Program-made: the position numbers and the translations under genes | Shown: piece by piece, positions 1 through 9,172 of the stretch | Position numbering within the stretch: the first letter of the stretch is position 1 | Layout of the letters: every line of letters starts with the position of its first letter | From: Imbricaverruca yamaguchii | Taxonomy: Eukaryota; Arthropoda; Thecostraca; Neoverrucidae | Direction of reading: 5' to 3' | DNA length: 64,000 nucleotides | Assembly (NCBI GenBank): GCA_034440575.1 | Contig: JAOTOL010001562.1 | Coordinates: 1,338,001-1,402,000, forward strand | Notes under the pieces: model-generated | What the model was told of the DNA's origin: nothing | The model's input: the letters and a program-made list of their open reading frames with translations, nothing else | Databases searched by the model: none

Positions 1-519
1 GAAGTTGGCGGCCATGGTGACTAAGCCCGGTGGGAGGCAGACGGTGGAAGTCATGGTGACTACGCCTGGTGGGAGGCAGACGGTGGAGGTCATGGTGACT
101 AAGCCTGGTGGGAGGCAGATGGTGGAGGTCATGGTGACTACGCCTGGTGGGAGGCGGATGGTGGAGGTCATGGTGACTACGCCTGGTGGGAGGCAGACGG
201 TGGAGGTCATGGTGATTACGCCTGGTGGGAGGCAGACGGTGGAGGTCATGGTGACTAAGCCTGGTGGGAGGCAGATGGTGGAGGTCATGGTGACTACGCC
301 TGGTGGGAGGCAGACGGTGGAGGTCATGGTGACTACGCCTGGTGGGAGGCAGACGGTGGAGGTCATGGTGATTACGCCTGGTGGGAGGCAGACGGTGGAG
401 GTCATGGTGACTAAGCCTGGTGGGAGGCAGATGGTGGAGGTCATGGTGACTAAGCCTGGTGGGAGGCAGATGGTGGAGGTCATGGTGACTACGCCTGGTG
501 GGAGGCAGACGGTGGAGGT
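1..519. repeat. 39-bp minisatellite, about 13 units
   Basis: Tandem copies of a 39-bp unit (core ggtcatggtgactacgcc). They are read in frame as a 13-residue VMVTTPGGRQTVE-type repeat because 39 is a multiple of 3 and the units lack stops. Units differ by a few substitutions (act/att, cag/cgg). The array is cut by the left edge. I see no splice-like exon structure, so I do not call the open frame a gene. Confidence 0.9.
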
Positions 520-1108
520 CCTGGTGGGCTACCCGTGGGGAGTGTCATGGGCCAGAGGTCCTGGTGGGCTTCCCGTGGGGAGTGTCATGGGTCAGAGGTG
601 GTGGGCTACCCGTGGGGAGTGTCATGGGCCAGAGGTCCTGGTGGGCTTCCCGTGGGGAGTGTCACTGGCCAGATGTCCTGGTGGGCTACCCGTGGGGAGT
701 GTCATGGGCCAGAGGTCCAGGTGGGCTTCCCGTGGGGAGTGTCATGGGTCAGAGGTGGTAGGCTACCCGCGGGGAGTGTCATGGGCCAGAGGTCATGGTG
801 AGCTACCCGTGGGGAATGGCACAGGCCAGAGGTCCTGGTGGGCTACCCGTGGGGAGTGTCATGGGTCAGAGGTGGTGGGCTACCCGCGGGGAGTGTCACG
901 GACCAGATGTCCTGGTGGGCTACCCGTGGGGAGTGGCATGGGCCAGAGGTCCTGGTAAGCTACCCGTGGAGAATGGCACGGGCCAGAGGTCCTGGTGGGC
1001 TACCTGTGGGAAGTGTCATGAGCCCGAGGTCCTCGTGGGCTTCCCGTGAGGAATGTCATGGGCCAGAGGTCCTGGTGGGCTTCCCGTGGGGAGCGTCATG
1101 AGCCAGAG
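520..1108. repeat. 39-40-bp minisatellite, about 15 units
   Basis: A second array that abuts the first without a gap. The unit core is ggtgggctacccgtggggag followed by tgtcatgggccagaggtcc. It shares the ggtcNtggtg start with the preceding 39-bp unit, so the two arrays look like diverged relatives. Unit length varies by one to three bases, which shifts the open frame from unit to unit. Confidence 0.88.
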
Positions 1109-1127
1109 TTCCTGATGAACTGCTTAA

Positions 1128-2083
1128 CCCGCGCCCTGGAGGGCCTCTGAAAATCACGCGCACTGGAGGGGGGGGGGGGCGGATTCCGCCCCACAAGATC
1201 TCGGCTCCCATTAAGGCTAGAGCAACGTAATTCGCAGGGTGGATGGGCACGATAGTTAACTCTATTGTGTGCACATGTCGTGACCCTAGGTCAATATCTT
1301 CAAGGTAAAATGAGGTCACAATAGCAAAATTTTCTGGTTTTGCGTCGCTTGGCCTGTCCTTTGTATGGATCGCTGTGATTGTGTTTAAATGCTCCACAAT
1401 TGGCATTAACGATGTTTTGGAAATTACTAATGATGCAATATATACGCCAGATCCGCCATTTGACCTCAGGTCACTTATATAGGAACACTTTATCAGGTCA
1501 TTACCTGCTCCAGTTACCGGAACCGGGCTGCCCACCTGACTGATCCATTGGGCGGCTCGGCACAATCGGCTTCGCAAAGAAAGGAGTGAAATACATCAAT
1601 AAAGTATTAGGCGCTTAGGCACACAATGACAAAGAGTAGGATGTGTAAGGAGTAACATGCAAAGTGACATCAATCGCATGAGTCATTTCCATTTATGACA
1701 ACATTCCAGTTGACGATGTTTGGTTCCATTAGCCTGTCATGATGACCTTGGCGACCTAACATGACTTCAAAACTATATAGCATAACAATATGCATCAAGC
1801 AAGTCGCTAGTGTTGTCAAGGGCACTTCTCTTTTGCCAATATACGGGAAGCGCATCACCGCCGATATTTGTGGTCTGTCGTTGATAATTTATTTTGACTT
1901 TGCCGACCCCTAACCCGAAAACTTTTCGGTCGATTTTCGTTTTTCTTACTTTAAACAACGTGCCGTTCATTTCTAAGCAGGTACACAAACAATGGCCTAT
2001 ATCTGCCGGTAAAATATGAAGCTATCTACGAAAACCCGGAGGGGTGGGCGGATTTCGCCCTCCCCCCCCCTCCAGGGCGCGTG
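1128..2083. mobile_element. candidate non-autonomous piggyBac-like element
   Basis: A 956-bp segment flanked on both sides by TTAA (1124-1127 and 2084-2087), the target duplication typical of piggyBac transposons. The ends are inverted repeats: CCCGCGCCCTGGAGGG at the left, and CACGCGCCCTGGAGGG read inward from the right. Both continue into a G-run and a subterminal GGCGGAnTnCGCC motif. The left arm carries an extra partial copy of the terminal motif (about 1,149-1,172). The interior is AT-richer than the flanks and has only short open frames with no recognisable transposase, so a non-autonomous copy is most likely. Confidence 0.55.
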
Positions 2084-2184
2084 TTAAAGATGGGTTCTAA
2101 GACATCAGACAGGGGACATAGCTGCGACATGGATACTGTCACCATGCAAGTCCATGGCTGTTGCGTCCCGAGGGCGTCTCACAG

Positions 2185-2510
2185 GGGTCCCGTGACACAT
2201 AGGGCAGTGGCCGTTGGATGCCCCGTGCCCGGCGGCTGTTGGATCTCTTGTGACGTATGCGGAGGTGGTTGTTAGGTATTCCGTGACGTATGGGGCGGCG
2301 GCTGTTGAGTCTCCGGTGACTTATGGGGCGATGGTTGCTGGGTATTCCGTGACGTATGTGGCGGCGGTTGTTGAGCTTCCCATAGCGTTTGAGGCGGAGG
2401 CTGCTCATCTCCGGTGACTTACAGCAACCGGTGATGGTTGCTGGGTCTCCTGCGACTATGTGGCGACGGTTGTCGGTTTTCTGTGGCGTATGGGGCGGTG
2501 GCTGTCGTTA
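2185..2510. repeat. degenerate 33-bp minisatellite
   Basis: About nine imperfect units with the core ccgtgacgtatggggcgg recur near 2250, 2283, 2316, 2349, 2382 and 2415, a period of 33 bp. Units differ by many substitutions. No coding potential is claimed. Confidence 0.75.
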
Positions 2511-2511
2511 A

Positions 2512-3178
2512 CTTGTGCGGCTCGTCTGGTTATCGGGCATGTGCGGCTCGTCTGGTTATCGGGCATGTGCGATTGGCCTGGTTATCGGGCATGTGCGGCT
2601 GGTCTGGTTATCGGGCATGTGCGACTGGTCTGGTTATCGGGCATGTGCGGCTGGTCTGGTTGTCGGGTATGTTCGGCTGGTCTGGTTATCTGGTATGTGC
2701 GGCTAGCCTGGTTGTCGGGTATGTTCGGCTGGCCTGGCTGTCGGGTATGTTCGGCTGGCTTGGTTATCTGGTATGTACGGCTGGCCTGGTTGTCGGGTAT
2801 GTTCGGCTGGCTTGGTTATCGGGCATGTGCGGCTGGTCTGGTTGTCGGGTATGTTCGGCTGGCTTGGTTATCGGGCATGTGCGGCTGGCCTGGTTGTCGG
2901 GCACGTGTGGCTTGTGGCTGGCCTGGTTGTCGGGTATGTGCGGCTAGCCTGGTTGTCGGGTATGTTCGGCTGGCTTGGTTATCTGGTATGTACGGCTGGC
3001 CTGGCTGTCGGGTATGTTCGGCTGGCTTGGTTATCTGGTATGTACGGCTGGCCTGGTTGTCGGGTATGTTCGGCTGGCTTGGTTATCGGGCATGTGCGGC
3101 TGGTCTGGTTGTCGGGTATGTTCGGCTGGCTTGGTTATCTGGTATGTGTGGCTGGCCTGGTTGTCGATTATGTTGGTT
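2512..3178. repeat. 26-bp minisatellite, about 26 units
   Basis: Tandem 26-bp units (core ggctggtctggttatcgggc) with a second variant (ggttgtcgggtatgttcggc). The variants alternate in blocks, suggesting higher-order duplication. Long open frames here are a by-product of the stop-free unit. Confidence 0.9.
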
Positions 3179-3487
3179 TGAGAAGACCGGAGGGAACATG
3201 TGGCAATTCCAAATAAGCTACGGTGATTGTACTCTGGCGTTATTGTCTGAGAACGTCTGGTGCAAATATCAACCGGATATAACGACCTCGCATTGAATAT
3301 ATAAGCACAGTTAGCAACACAGATCTAAGTGTCGGTGTTCGCACTATCACAGCCATGCGTATCGCCAGCGCCAGCATAGCTTGTTGAACTCCGCTGCGTG
3401 CAGTAATCAGCTGCCCTTGATATCAACCCGAGACGCTTCCCAGCAGCAATGTTCTGTCCGCTGTTGAGCCCGCATCTTTCTCCGCAG
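3179..3487. other. probable intron end upstream of the receptor exon
   Basis: Unique sequence between the 26-bp array and the first recognised receptor exon. It ends in a pyrimidine tract and acceptor (ctttctccgcag). I searched for the preceding receptor segment (end of the amino-terminal domain and start of S1) and did not find it here. Confidence 0.5.
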
Positions 3488-3694
3488 AAGAAGCCGTACA
3501 CCATGCTGAGATCGTCCTCGAGGTTGCGACAGGGCAACGACAGGTTCGAGGGCATCTGCGTGGATCTGATGGACAGACTGGCGGCCAAACACCACTTCAA
3601 CTACACCCTGGTCGTCAACAAGGACGGCAGGGCCGGGAAAAGGGACCCGGTCACCAACCGCTGGAACGGCATGATTGGCGACCTTCTGCAGGGT
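3488..3694 (+). CDS. kainate-type ionotropic glutamate receptor, exon for start of S1 (first visible exon)
   Basis: This is the first visible exon of an ionotropic glutamate receptor, a ligand-gated cation channel of the excitatory synapse. The 69 codons run from KKPYTMLR through the NDRFEGICVDLMD block to RWNGMIGDLL. This matches the S1 half of the clamshell ligand-binding domain in kainate and AMPA receptors (family pattern EPYVMLR, RFEGYCVDLL, WNGMVREL). The acceptor is ctttctccgcag and the donor GGT|gtgagt, phase 0 at both ends. Upstream exons for signal peptide, amino-terminal domain and earliest S1 are not visible, so the gene is partial at 5'. The joined exons 3488-3694, 4642-4726, 6058-6196, 8532-8669 or 8797-8934, 10705-10908, 14454-14683, 14926-15044, 16097-16240 and 17139-17318 keep one frame throughout. 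The kainate class is inferred from overall resemblance; the exact subtype is not decided. Confidence 0.92.
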
Positions 3695-3816
3695 GTGAGT
3701 GTGCGCTGGTCTTGGAGGACGAACAGGAGCTGGAGGGCAATGGGTCTCCAGACAAGGCCATTATACTCATGCAGTATATTTTGGAAATAGGGGATGTGCA
3801 GTCTAACCTACGACAC

Positions 3817-3831
3817 AAGGAGAACGCACAC

Positions 3832-3892
<61 letters not shown>

Positions 3893-4088
3893 TACATATG
3901 TATATATGTGTGAATGTGTGTGTGTGTGTTGGTTGGTTATTGGTTTTACGACACATCGACCGTCGAGTCATGTAGCGTCGCCAATCTCTCACGCCGATTG
4001 GTCGCGGGCGAAGAGTAGCGGCAGGTGAGACTCGAACCCACAACCTTTCGATTGTGAAACGAGCAACTTACCACTAGGCTACTCGTCC

Positions 4089-4162
<74 letters not shown>

Positions 4163-4174
4163 TGTGTGCGTTCT

Positions 4175-4178
<4 letters not shown>
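3817..4178. repeat. inverted repeat enclosing CA/TG microsatellites and a SINE
   Basis: The left arm begins aaggagaacgcacacac (3817) and the right arm ends gtgtgtgcgttctcctt (4178); they are reverse complements. Between them lie a (CA)n run (about 3838-3886), a TG-rich run, a minus-strand SINE (3930-4090) and a (TG)n run (4091-4158). A (TA)n run (4179-4232) and further (TG)n follow directly. Confidence 0.75.
3930..4090 (-). mobile_element. tRNA-derived SINE, family A, copy 1
   Basis: Read on the minus strand, the element begins ggggacgagtagcctagtgg. It contains a pol III A-box-like TAGCCTAGTGG and a B-box GGTTCGAGTCT at tRNA-like spacing. The tRNA-unrelated tail ends in a hairpin domain (3949-3980). 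Two further copies are at 28980-29139 and 47026-47188, all in minus orientation. Repeated copies and a non-tRNA tail argue for a SINE and not a tRNA gene. Confidence 0.85.

Positions 4179-4262
<84 letters not shown>
4179..4262. repeat. (TA)n and (TG)n microsatellites
   Basis: A pure alternating TA tract (4179-4232) passes directly into a TG tract with TATG interruptions. It lies in the receptor intron between 3694 and 4642. The rest of this intron (about 4263-4641) holds nothing I recognise apart from a C-run at 4441-4452. Confidence 0.95.
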
Positions 4263-4264
<2 letters not shown>

Positions 4265-4641
4265 GTGTGTACATAGCCGTGTGTATGAATCATAAAAACG
4301 TAAATACTAGAAGTGGAAGAATTCTCTGGACATTGGTGCGGAAAAAGAAACGCCTTTGATGCAATTTATTTCGGTACCACATCCATAGCGTTCATTATAA
4401 AACTGATCCGAAGTTGCAGGGCAGCTGTGCCCTGTCCTCGCCCCCCCCCCCCACACCATAGCGTGCTTGCACACTACTAGCAGCTCCGCAGAACGAATAC
4501 TATCTGTTTTTTACCAATCCAAATATGCGCTGCTAGGATAACAGATTATCTGATCTGGTAGTGGTGATACTACGCGAGCATTGTAAGCCCGAACAGCTTT
4601 TAAACTACCTGATTCCACCGCTATGTGTGCATCCATTACAG

Positions 4642-4726
4642 AGAGCTCACTTCGCGATTGCCGACCTGACTATCACCGGCACCAGAGGCAAGGTCATCAA
4701 CTTCACCACACAGTGGATGAGCTTGG
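4642..4726 (+). CDS. glutamate receptor exon 2: end of S1 with ligand-binding Arg
   Basis: It encodes RAHFAIADLTITGTRGKVINFTTQWMSLG, the conserved end of S1 before the first membrane helix (family pattern ADVAVAPLTIT-VREKAIDFSKPFM). The Thr and Arg of LTITGTR correspond to the residues that hold the glutamate alpha-carboxyl group, so agonist binding should be retained. The acceptor is atccattacag and the donor TTGG|gtaagt. It enters in phase 0 and leaves with one base, which is completed by GC of the next exon to give Gly. Confidence 0.92.
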
Positions 4727-4944
4727 GTAAGTGGATCCACCTCTGCGACGCTTCCCTCCTTCCACTCAGCCGTGCTTCGCGGCTCGACTGAGCATGATCG
4801 CTTAGTTTGCTGCTTCAAGCTCGCACTTGGATCACTACCTCACCTTCCGTCCCACCCTGCACATCTACATATCTGACGTATATCCCAGCAGGGGAAAATG
4901 GCGGCCATGGCTGATTGAAATATCGGCATCCAGAGAAGTAACAC

Positions 4945-5330
4945 AATGTAAGTATTTATTGCGACGTTTCGGCCATAGGCCATTGTGAAACAATGCATTC
5001 GTCGCGATCGGCGAACAGGTCGAAAATTCAAATTGCTGCAGGCACAATTACTCGACAAAATCCACTCACCGCCTCCACTGTGAGAAAAGAGTGAAGAAAA
5101 AAGTAAGAGAAACAAAGACAACCTTTCTTTTTTTTCTCGCTTTTTGAAGAAAAAAGTAAGAGAAAGAAAGACCTTTCTTGTTTTCGCTTTTTCCTCGCAG
5201 TGGAGGTAGTGAGTGGATTTTGTTGAGTTGTGCCTGAAGCAATTTGAATTTTCGATCTGTTCACCGATCGCAATGTATGCATTGTTTGGCAATGGTCCAT
5301 GGCCGAAACGTCGCAATAAATACTTACATT
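4945..5330. mobile_element. fold-back (long inverted repeat) element
   Basis: The segment begins aatgtaagtatttattgcga and ends with the reverse complement. Arms of roughly 130-180 bp match with scattered differences (both contain cgacgtttcggccat, the gatcgg-gaacag motif and aaatccactcac). A purine/pyrimidine-rich centre is about 5085-5205. No coding capacity is seen. The outer motif ggccgaaacgtcgcaataaa resembles ends of some Penelope-like elements, but this comparison is from memory and uncertain. It sits in the intron between receptor exons 2 and 3. Confidence 0.65.
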
Positions 5331-5464
5331 TTTTTCTGGCAGTGAGTCGTTCCTGGATCTAGAAGATCAATTTAGCTTTTAATATATCCACACGAATATA
5401 TAGTTAGGTGTAGCACATCGGCTGAGCGTACAGCACCAGCAAGTGTCTCCGAAGATTAGCATGA

Positions 5465-6084
5465 TATGCTTCCAGCTCATGTATCCCCAGAGATCAACAT
5501 GTATGCACCCAGCCCATGTCACCTCATGAATCAGCATGATGTACACCCAACCCATATTTCCCCAATCATCAGCATGTTGTACACCCAGCCCATGCTTCCC
5601 CAGGCATCCGTATGGTGCATAACCAGCCCATGCATCTCCAGGCGTCAGTATGATGTACATCCAGCCGATGTCACCTCAGGGATCAGCATGGTGTACATCT
5701 AGCCCATGATTCCCAGTGATCAGTATGGTGTGCACCCAGTTCATGCTTCCCCAAGCATCAGCAAGGTGTACACCTAGCCCATGTATCCCCAGGGATAAGC
5801 ATGGTGTACACCTATCCAATGTATCCCAGGCATCAGTATGTTGTGCACCCAGCCCATGTATCCCTAGGGATCAGTATGTTGTACACCCAGCCCATGTATC
5901 CCCAGGGATAAGCATGGTGTACACCTATCCAATGTATCCCCAGGCATCAGTATGTTGTGCACCCAGCCCATGTATCCCTAGGGATCAGTATGTTGTACAC
6001 CCAGCCCATGTATCCCCAGGCATCAGTATGTTGTACACCCAGCCCATGTATCCCCAGGCATCAGCATGGTGTACACCAAGCCCA
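5465..6084 (+). repeat. 38-bp minisatellite built from the acceptor of receptor exon 3
   Basis: About 16 tandem units of about 38 bp. Each contains tatccccag followed by a near-copy of the first ~28 bases of exon 3 (ATCAGTATGTTGTACACCCA and so on; the exon has ATCAGCATGGTGTACACCAA). The last unit is the real exon start at 6058. Most units therefore keep an AG acceptor and exon-like sequence. Several have ggg or gtg in place of the AG|GC context. Bases 5331-5464 between the fold-back element and this array show nothing I recognise. Confidence 0.92.
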
Positions 6085-6196
6085 TGCAGCACCCGCCGTC
6101 GCTGTTCTCGTTCCTGTCGCCGTTCTCGCTTGAAGTGTGGGCCTATATGGGTCTGGCCATGGTGGGCGTATCTCTGCTCATGTTCGTGTTGGCCAG
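6058..6196 (+). CDS. glutamate receptor exon 3: S1-M1 linker and membrane helix M1
   Basis: It encodes ISMVYTKPM followed by PSLFSFLSPFSLEVWAYMGL and a hydrophobic M1 helix ending MFVLAR (family pattern GISILYRKP, FSFLNPLSPDIW, M1). The exon starts with GC, completing the Gly codon from exon 2, and ends AG before gtgagt, giving an Arg codon completed by G of either pore exon. The acceptor tccccag is the last copy of the upstream 38-bp array, so the exact start depends on which AG is used. The frame and family alignment favour 6058. Confidence 0.9.
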
Positions 6197-7400
6197 GTGA
6201 GTTGATCGTGCTGTCAGAGGTGTTGCTTCATATACTTTTGATGGCACAACTACCCATCGATGTTAGCTTTGTCCCCCCAATATTTTCGACTTTTCACATG
6301 GGATGATATGAAGTGTGCCCCCCCCCATGCATTTCTGGCTGTCCATTACCTTCGTGTATTTTGCCCCCACCCCAAGTAATTTTCAAACATCAACACCCGT
6401 CCCCGCAGCAGGTCACGTTTGGGGGCTACGGGAGGGAAGAGGGGGGGGGGGGGGCAGTGTCCTCGGCACCACAGTCCAGATCTGGCGTCTGCTGGGTAAA
6501 TGTTTGGTGCTGTGGCAAAGCGTTTGCTCTCTTTTGCGGGTCTATCCTGGTCAGCGTCTAGTATTGCTGTTTGCCGGCGGGCGGAAAGTACACGACAGTT
6601 CGGTTTCATTTAAAATTCGTTGTGGTGTACGAATATGTTTATGGTGTGTTGAAATGACAACATCATTGCTTAGTAGCAAGACCCTTTCGGGGTCAATTTA
6701 AGTATAACACTATTACATGCCATTCATTATCTCTTTTGCACGCATGATTTCTGATAAGCCGCGCCGAATTATTGCATCGTATATTGTTTCTTCATAGTTA
6801 TTATAGCAACACCGACAGTGTGCCGTGTCAACTTTGTATGACATTGATTGATGCACTTGAGTGCTCGCATGCTCGCATGCTCACATTCATTATGTATCCA
6901 TGGTAATGCATCCTTGAAAATCAGCAACAGCCGTGGTTCCTTAAAAAATATTGGTCATATCCGTAAATGCATGAAGCTTCGGCTGCATCGGAATCGTGTG
7001 AGGTATCCCAGAGATGTATAGTGTCATCAGTGCATGACGCGTGCTGCCTGACCCGAACGGTGTACGTGTCGCAGCTGCCGCCCGTCAACATTGAGCAGCT
7101 GCGTACCGCGGCACCAGTTCAGGTTGGGTCGGGTCGTGATTTCTGTTCAAGCTTGGGTAGGGCAAGTGTCGCAGTTCAGGGTCAGGTGTGTGGGTCAGTG
7201 TCAGTGGGTCACGTCAGGATCGCGTGTCACGTGGTCTGGATTAGGGTCACACCCTCGGCGGCACGTCAAGGCTGGGTCAGTGAAGGGGCATTTGTTGGCT
7301 GGCTATGGGCAATAATGCATCGATTGAATCTCACTCGGTGAGCCCGGACTAATTAATTCAATTGAAGTCTTGGTGTTGAAGTCAATCGAAGTCTCGAGGT
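6197..7400. other. intron, mostly unique sequence
   Basis: Contains G- and C-runs (6311-6323, 6440-6454) and otherwise unique sequence. I found no exon, RNA gene or mobile element here. Confidence 0.4.
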
Positions 7401-7845
7401 CGTACCTTGAGTCTAATGGAATCGAGTCGAGTCGAGTCAGGTTGGGTTTGATTGGGCCAGTTTAGTCCGGTCAAGCCGGACCAGATGTCGGACCAGACCG
7501 GCCGAGTCGGATCCAGCTGAATCAGGTCGGATCACGCAGTGGGGCTCGGTCAGAGCTGATTTGGCTGGATAAAATCGTATCAGGTCAAGTCGGATCTTGT
7601 CAGATCAGGTCAGGTCAGATCTAGTCAGATCCTGTCGGATTTAAGTCAGGATGGGTAAGGTCACACAGTCCGGGTCGGATCACGTCAGGTCGGGTAGGGC
7701 TGGATTATCAGGTCAGCTCAGGTCTGGCCGGATCAGGTTTGGCCCGATAACATCCGGTCGGATCTGGTCTGGCCTTGGATCTGGCCTTGGATCTGGCTTT
7801 GTCGGGCCCTGCCAGGATCTGAGCCGGGCCGACTGGGGTCGGGTG
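7401..7845. repeat. degenerate short-period repeat
   Basis: Loose tandem variants of gtcggatcaggtcaggtcag with frequent indels. It merges into the regular 15-bp array that follows and may be an older, decayed part of it. Confidence 0.6.
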
Positions 7846-8488
7846 GGCTGAGATCGGGTGGGCTGAGGTTGGGTGGGCTGAGGTCGGGTGGGCTGAGGTT
7901 AGGTCGGCTGAGGTCGGGTGGGCTGAGGTCGGGTGGGCTGAGGTTAGGTCGGCTGAGGTCAGGTGGACTGAAGTCTGGTGGGCTGAGGTCGGGTGGGCTG
8001 AGGTCGGGTGGGCTGAGGTCGGGTGGGCTGAGGTCGGGTGGGCTGAGGTCGGGTGGGCTGAGGTCGGGTGGGCTGAGGTTAGGTCGGCTGAGGTCGGGTG
8101 GACTGAGGTCGGGTGGGCTGAGGTCGGGTGGGCTGAGGTTGGGTGGGCTGAGGTCGGGTGGGCTGAGGTCGGGTGGGCTGAGGTCAGGTGGACTGAGGTC
8201 GGGTGGGCTGAGGTCAGGTGGACTGAGGTCGGGTGGGCTGAGGTCGGGCCGGCTGACGTCGGGTCGGCTGAGGTCGGGTCAGCTGAGGTTGGGTGGGCTG
8301 AGGTCGGGCCGGCTGAGGTTGGGTGGGCTGAGGTCGGGTGGGCTGAGGTCGAGTGGACTGAGGTTGGGTGGGCTGAGGTCGGATGGGCTGAGGTCGGGTG
8401 GGCTGAGGTCGGGTGGGCTGAGGTCGAGTGGACTGAGGTTGGGTGGGCTGAGGTCGGGCCGGCTGAGGTCGGGTCAGCTCAGGTGGCG
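7846..8488. repeat. 15-bp minisatellite (ggtcgggtgggctga), about 42 units
   Basis: Nearly perfect 15-bp units, with variants ggttaggtcggctga and ggtcaggtggactga. The unit has no stop in several frames, so long L-R-S-G-G frames result. The array ends about 45 bp before receptor exon 4A. The close spacing to a regulated acceptor could matter for splicing, but that is inference. Confidence 0.95.
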
Positions 8489-8531
8489 GCAGGGCCGCGC
8501 TGACTGGTGTCGGGTAGCGCCGCCGTTGCAG

Positions 8532-8669
8532 GTTCAGTCCGTTCGAGTGGGCGCCGCCGCACCCGTGCCACGCCGACCGCAGCGAGCTCACCAACCAGCT
8601 CGGGCTGCACAACTCGCTCTGGCTCGTCTGCGGCTCCGTCATGCAGCAGGGCTCCGACATCCTGCCCAA
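8532..8669 (+). CDS. glutamate receptor exon 4A: M1-M2 linker and pore loop, version A
   Basis: 138 bp coding FSPFEWAPPHPC through NSLWLVCGSVMQQGSDILPK. In the family this is the cytoplasmic M1-M2 linker followed by the re-entrant M2 pore loop (pattern [26 protein letters not shown]). The Q/R-site position in MQQG is Gln as genomically encoded. The acceptor is cgccgttgcag, the donor CCCAA|gtaaga. It begins with G (completing AG|G, Arg) and ends AA (completed by G of exon 5, Lys). Exon 4B, 127 bp downstream, has the same length, phases and domain, so only one of the two should be used per mRNA. Confidence 0.9.
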
Positions 8670-8796
8670 GTAAGAGCGCCAACCCGGGCCACGCTCCCGC
8701 TCCAAGGTTGTCACCCCCACAGAGCGGCGGCGGCGGCGGCGGCGGAGCGACACTAGCGCCGCCAGGGTCGACGCTGACGCGGCCGCCGTGTTGCAG

Positions 8797-8934
8797 GTTC
8801 AGTCCCTACGAGTGGGAGAACCCGCACCCCTGCAACGATGAGCCTGAGCAGCTCGAAATCGTTCTGAATATCAACAACAGTTTCTGGTGTGCCATTGGTT
8901 CGCTGATGCAGCAGGGTTCTGATATCGCGCCCAA
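8797..8934 (+). CDS. glutamate receptor exon 4B: M1-M2 linker and pore loop, version B
   Basis: 138 bp coding FSPYEWENPHPC through [20 protein letters not shown]. It aligns without gaps to exon 4A; by my count 25 of 46 residues are identical, concentrated at the two ends (FSP-EW--PHPC and MQQGSDI-PK). The acceptor is gccgtgttgcag, the donor CCCAA|gtaagc. Version B is closer to the family consensus at the start of the pore helix (NSFW, GSLMQQG). Including both copies would stay in frame but duplicate the pore loop, which would be expected to break the channel. Confidence 0.9.
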
Positions 8935-8984
8935 GTAAGCCGTAGCTGCCGTGCCCGCTGTCCGCGTGTGACACGTCAGAACCA

Positions 8985-9172
8985 CCTGTGACTGCACATG
9001 ACGTCACCGTTGACGGCAGTCGTAACCGCCTGTGACTACATCTGACGTCATTATAGACGGCAGCCATAACCCCCTGTAGCTACATCTGACGTTACTGTAG
9101 ACCGTAGTCGTAACCGCCTGTGACTACATCTGACGCCACTGTAGACAAACGGCAGTCGTAACGGCTCCTAAA
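8985..9172. repeat. about 45-bp repeat with CRE-like palindromes, 4 units
   Basis: Four imperfect units (core cgtaaccgcctgtgactaca then tctgacg). Two full TGACGTCA palindromes, the CREB/ATF consensus, occur at 8999-9006 and 9043-9050; later units have TGACGTTA and TGACGCCA. It lies directly after exon 4B. Binding is inference from the motif alone. Confidence 0.7.

Noticed and set aside
5..958. Long plus-strand open frame (317 codons)
   Set aside because: It is wholly made of 39/40-bp minisatellite units, with no splice structure or family similarity; a stop-free unit explains it.
1056..1577. 173-codon minus-strand frame across the left end of the piggyBac-like element
   Set aside because: It crosses the element end into minisatellite, and I see no transposase motif in it.
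4945..5330. Possible hammerhead ribozyme (ggccgaaacgtcg at both ends of the fold-back element)
   Set aside because: The GAAACGTC part of the core is present, but I found no CTGATGA partner in the neighbouring sequence on either strand.
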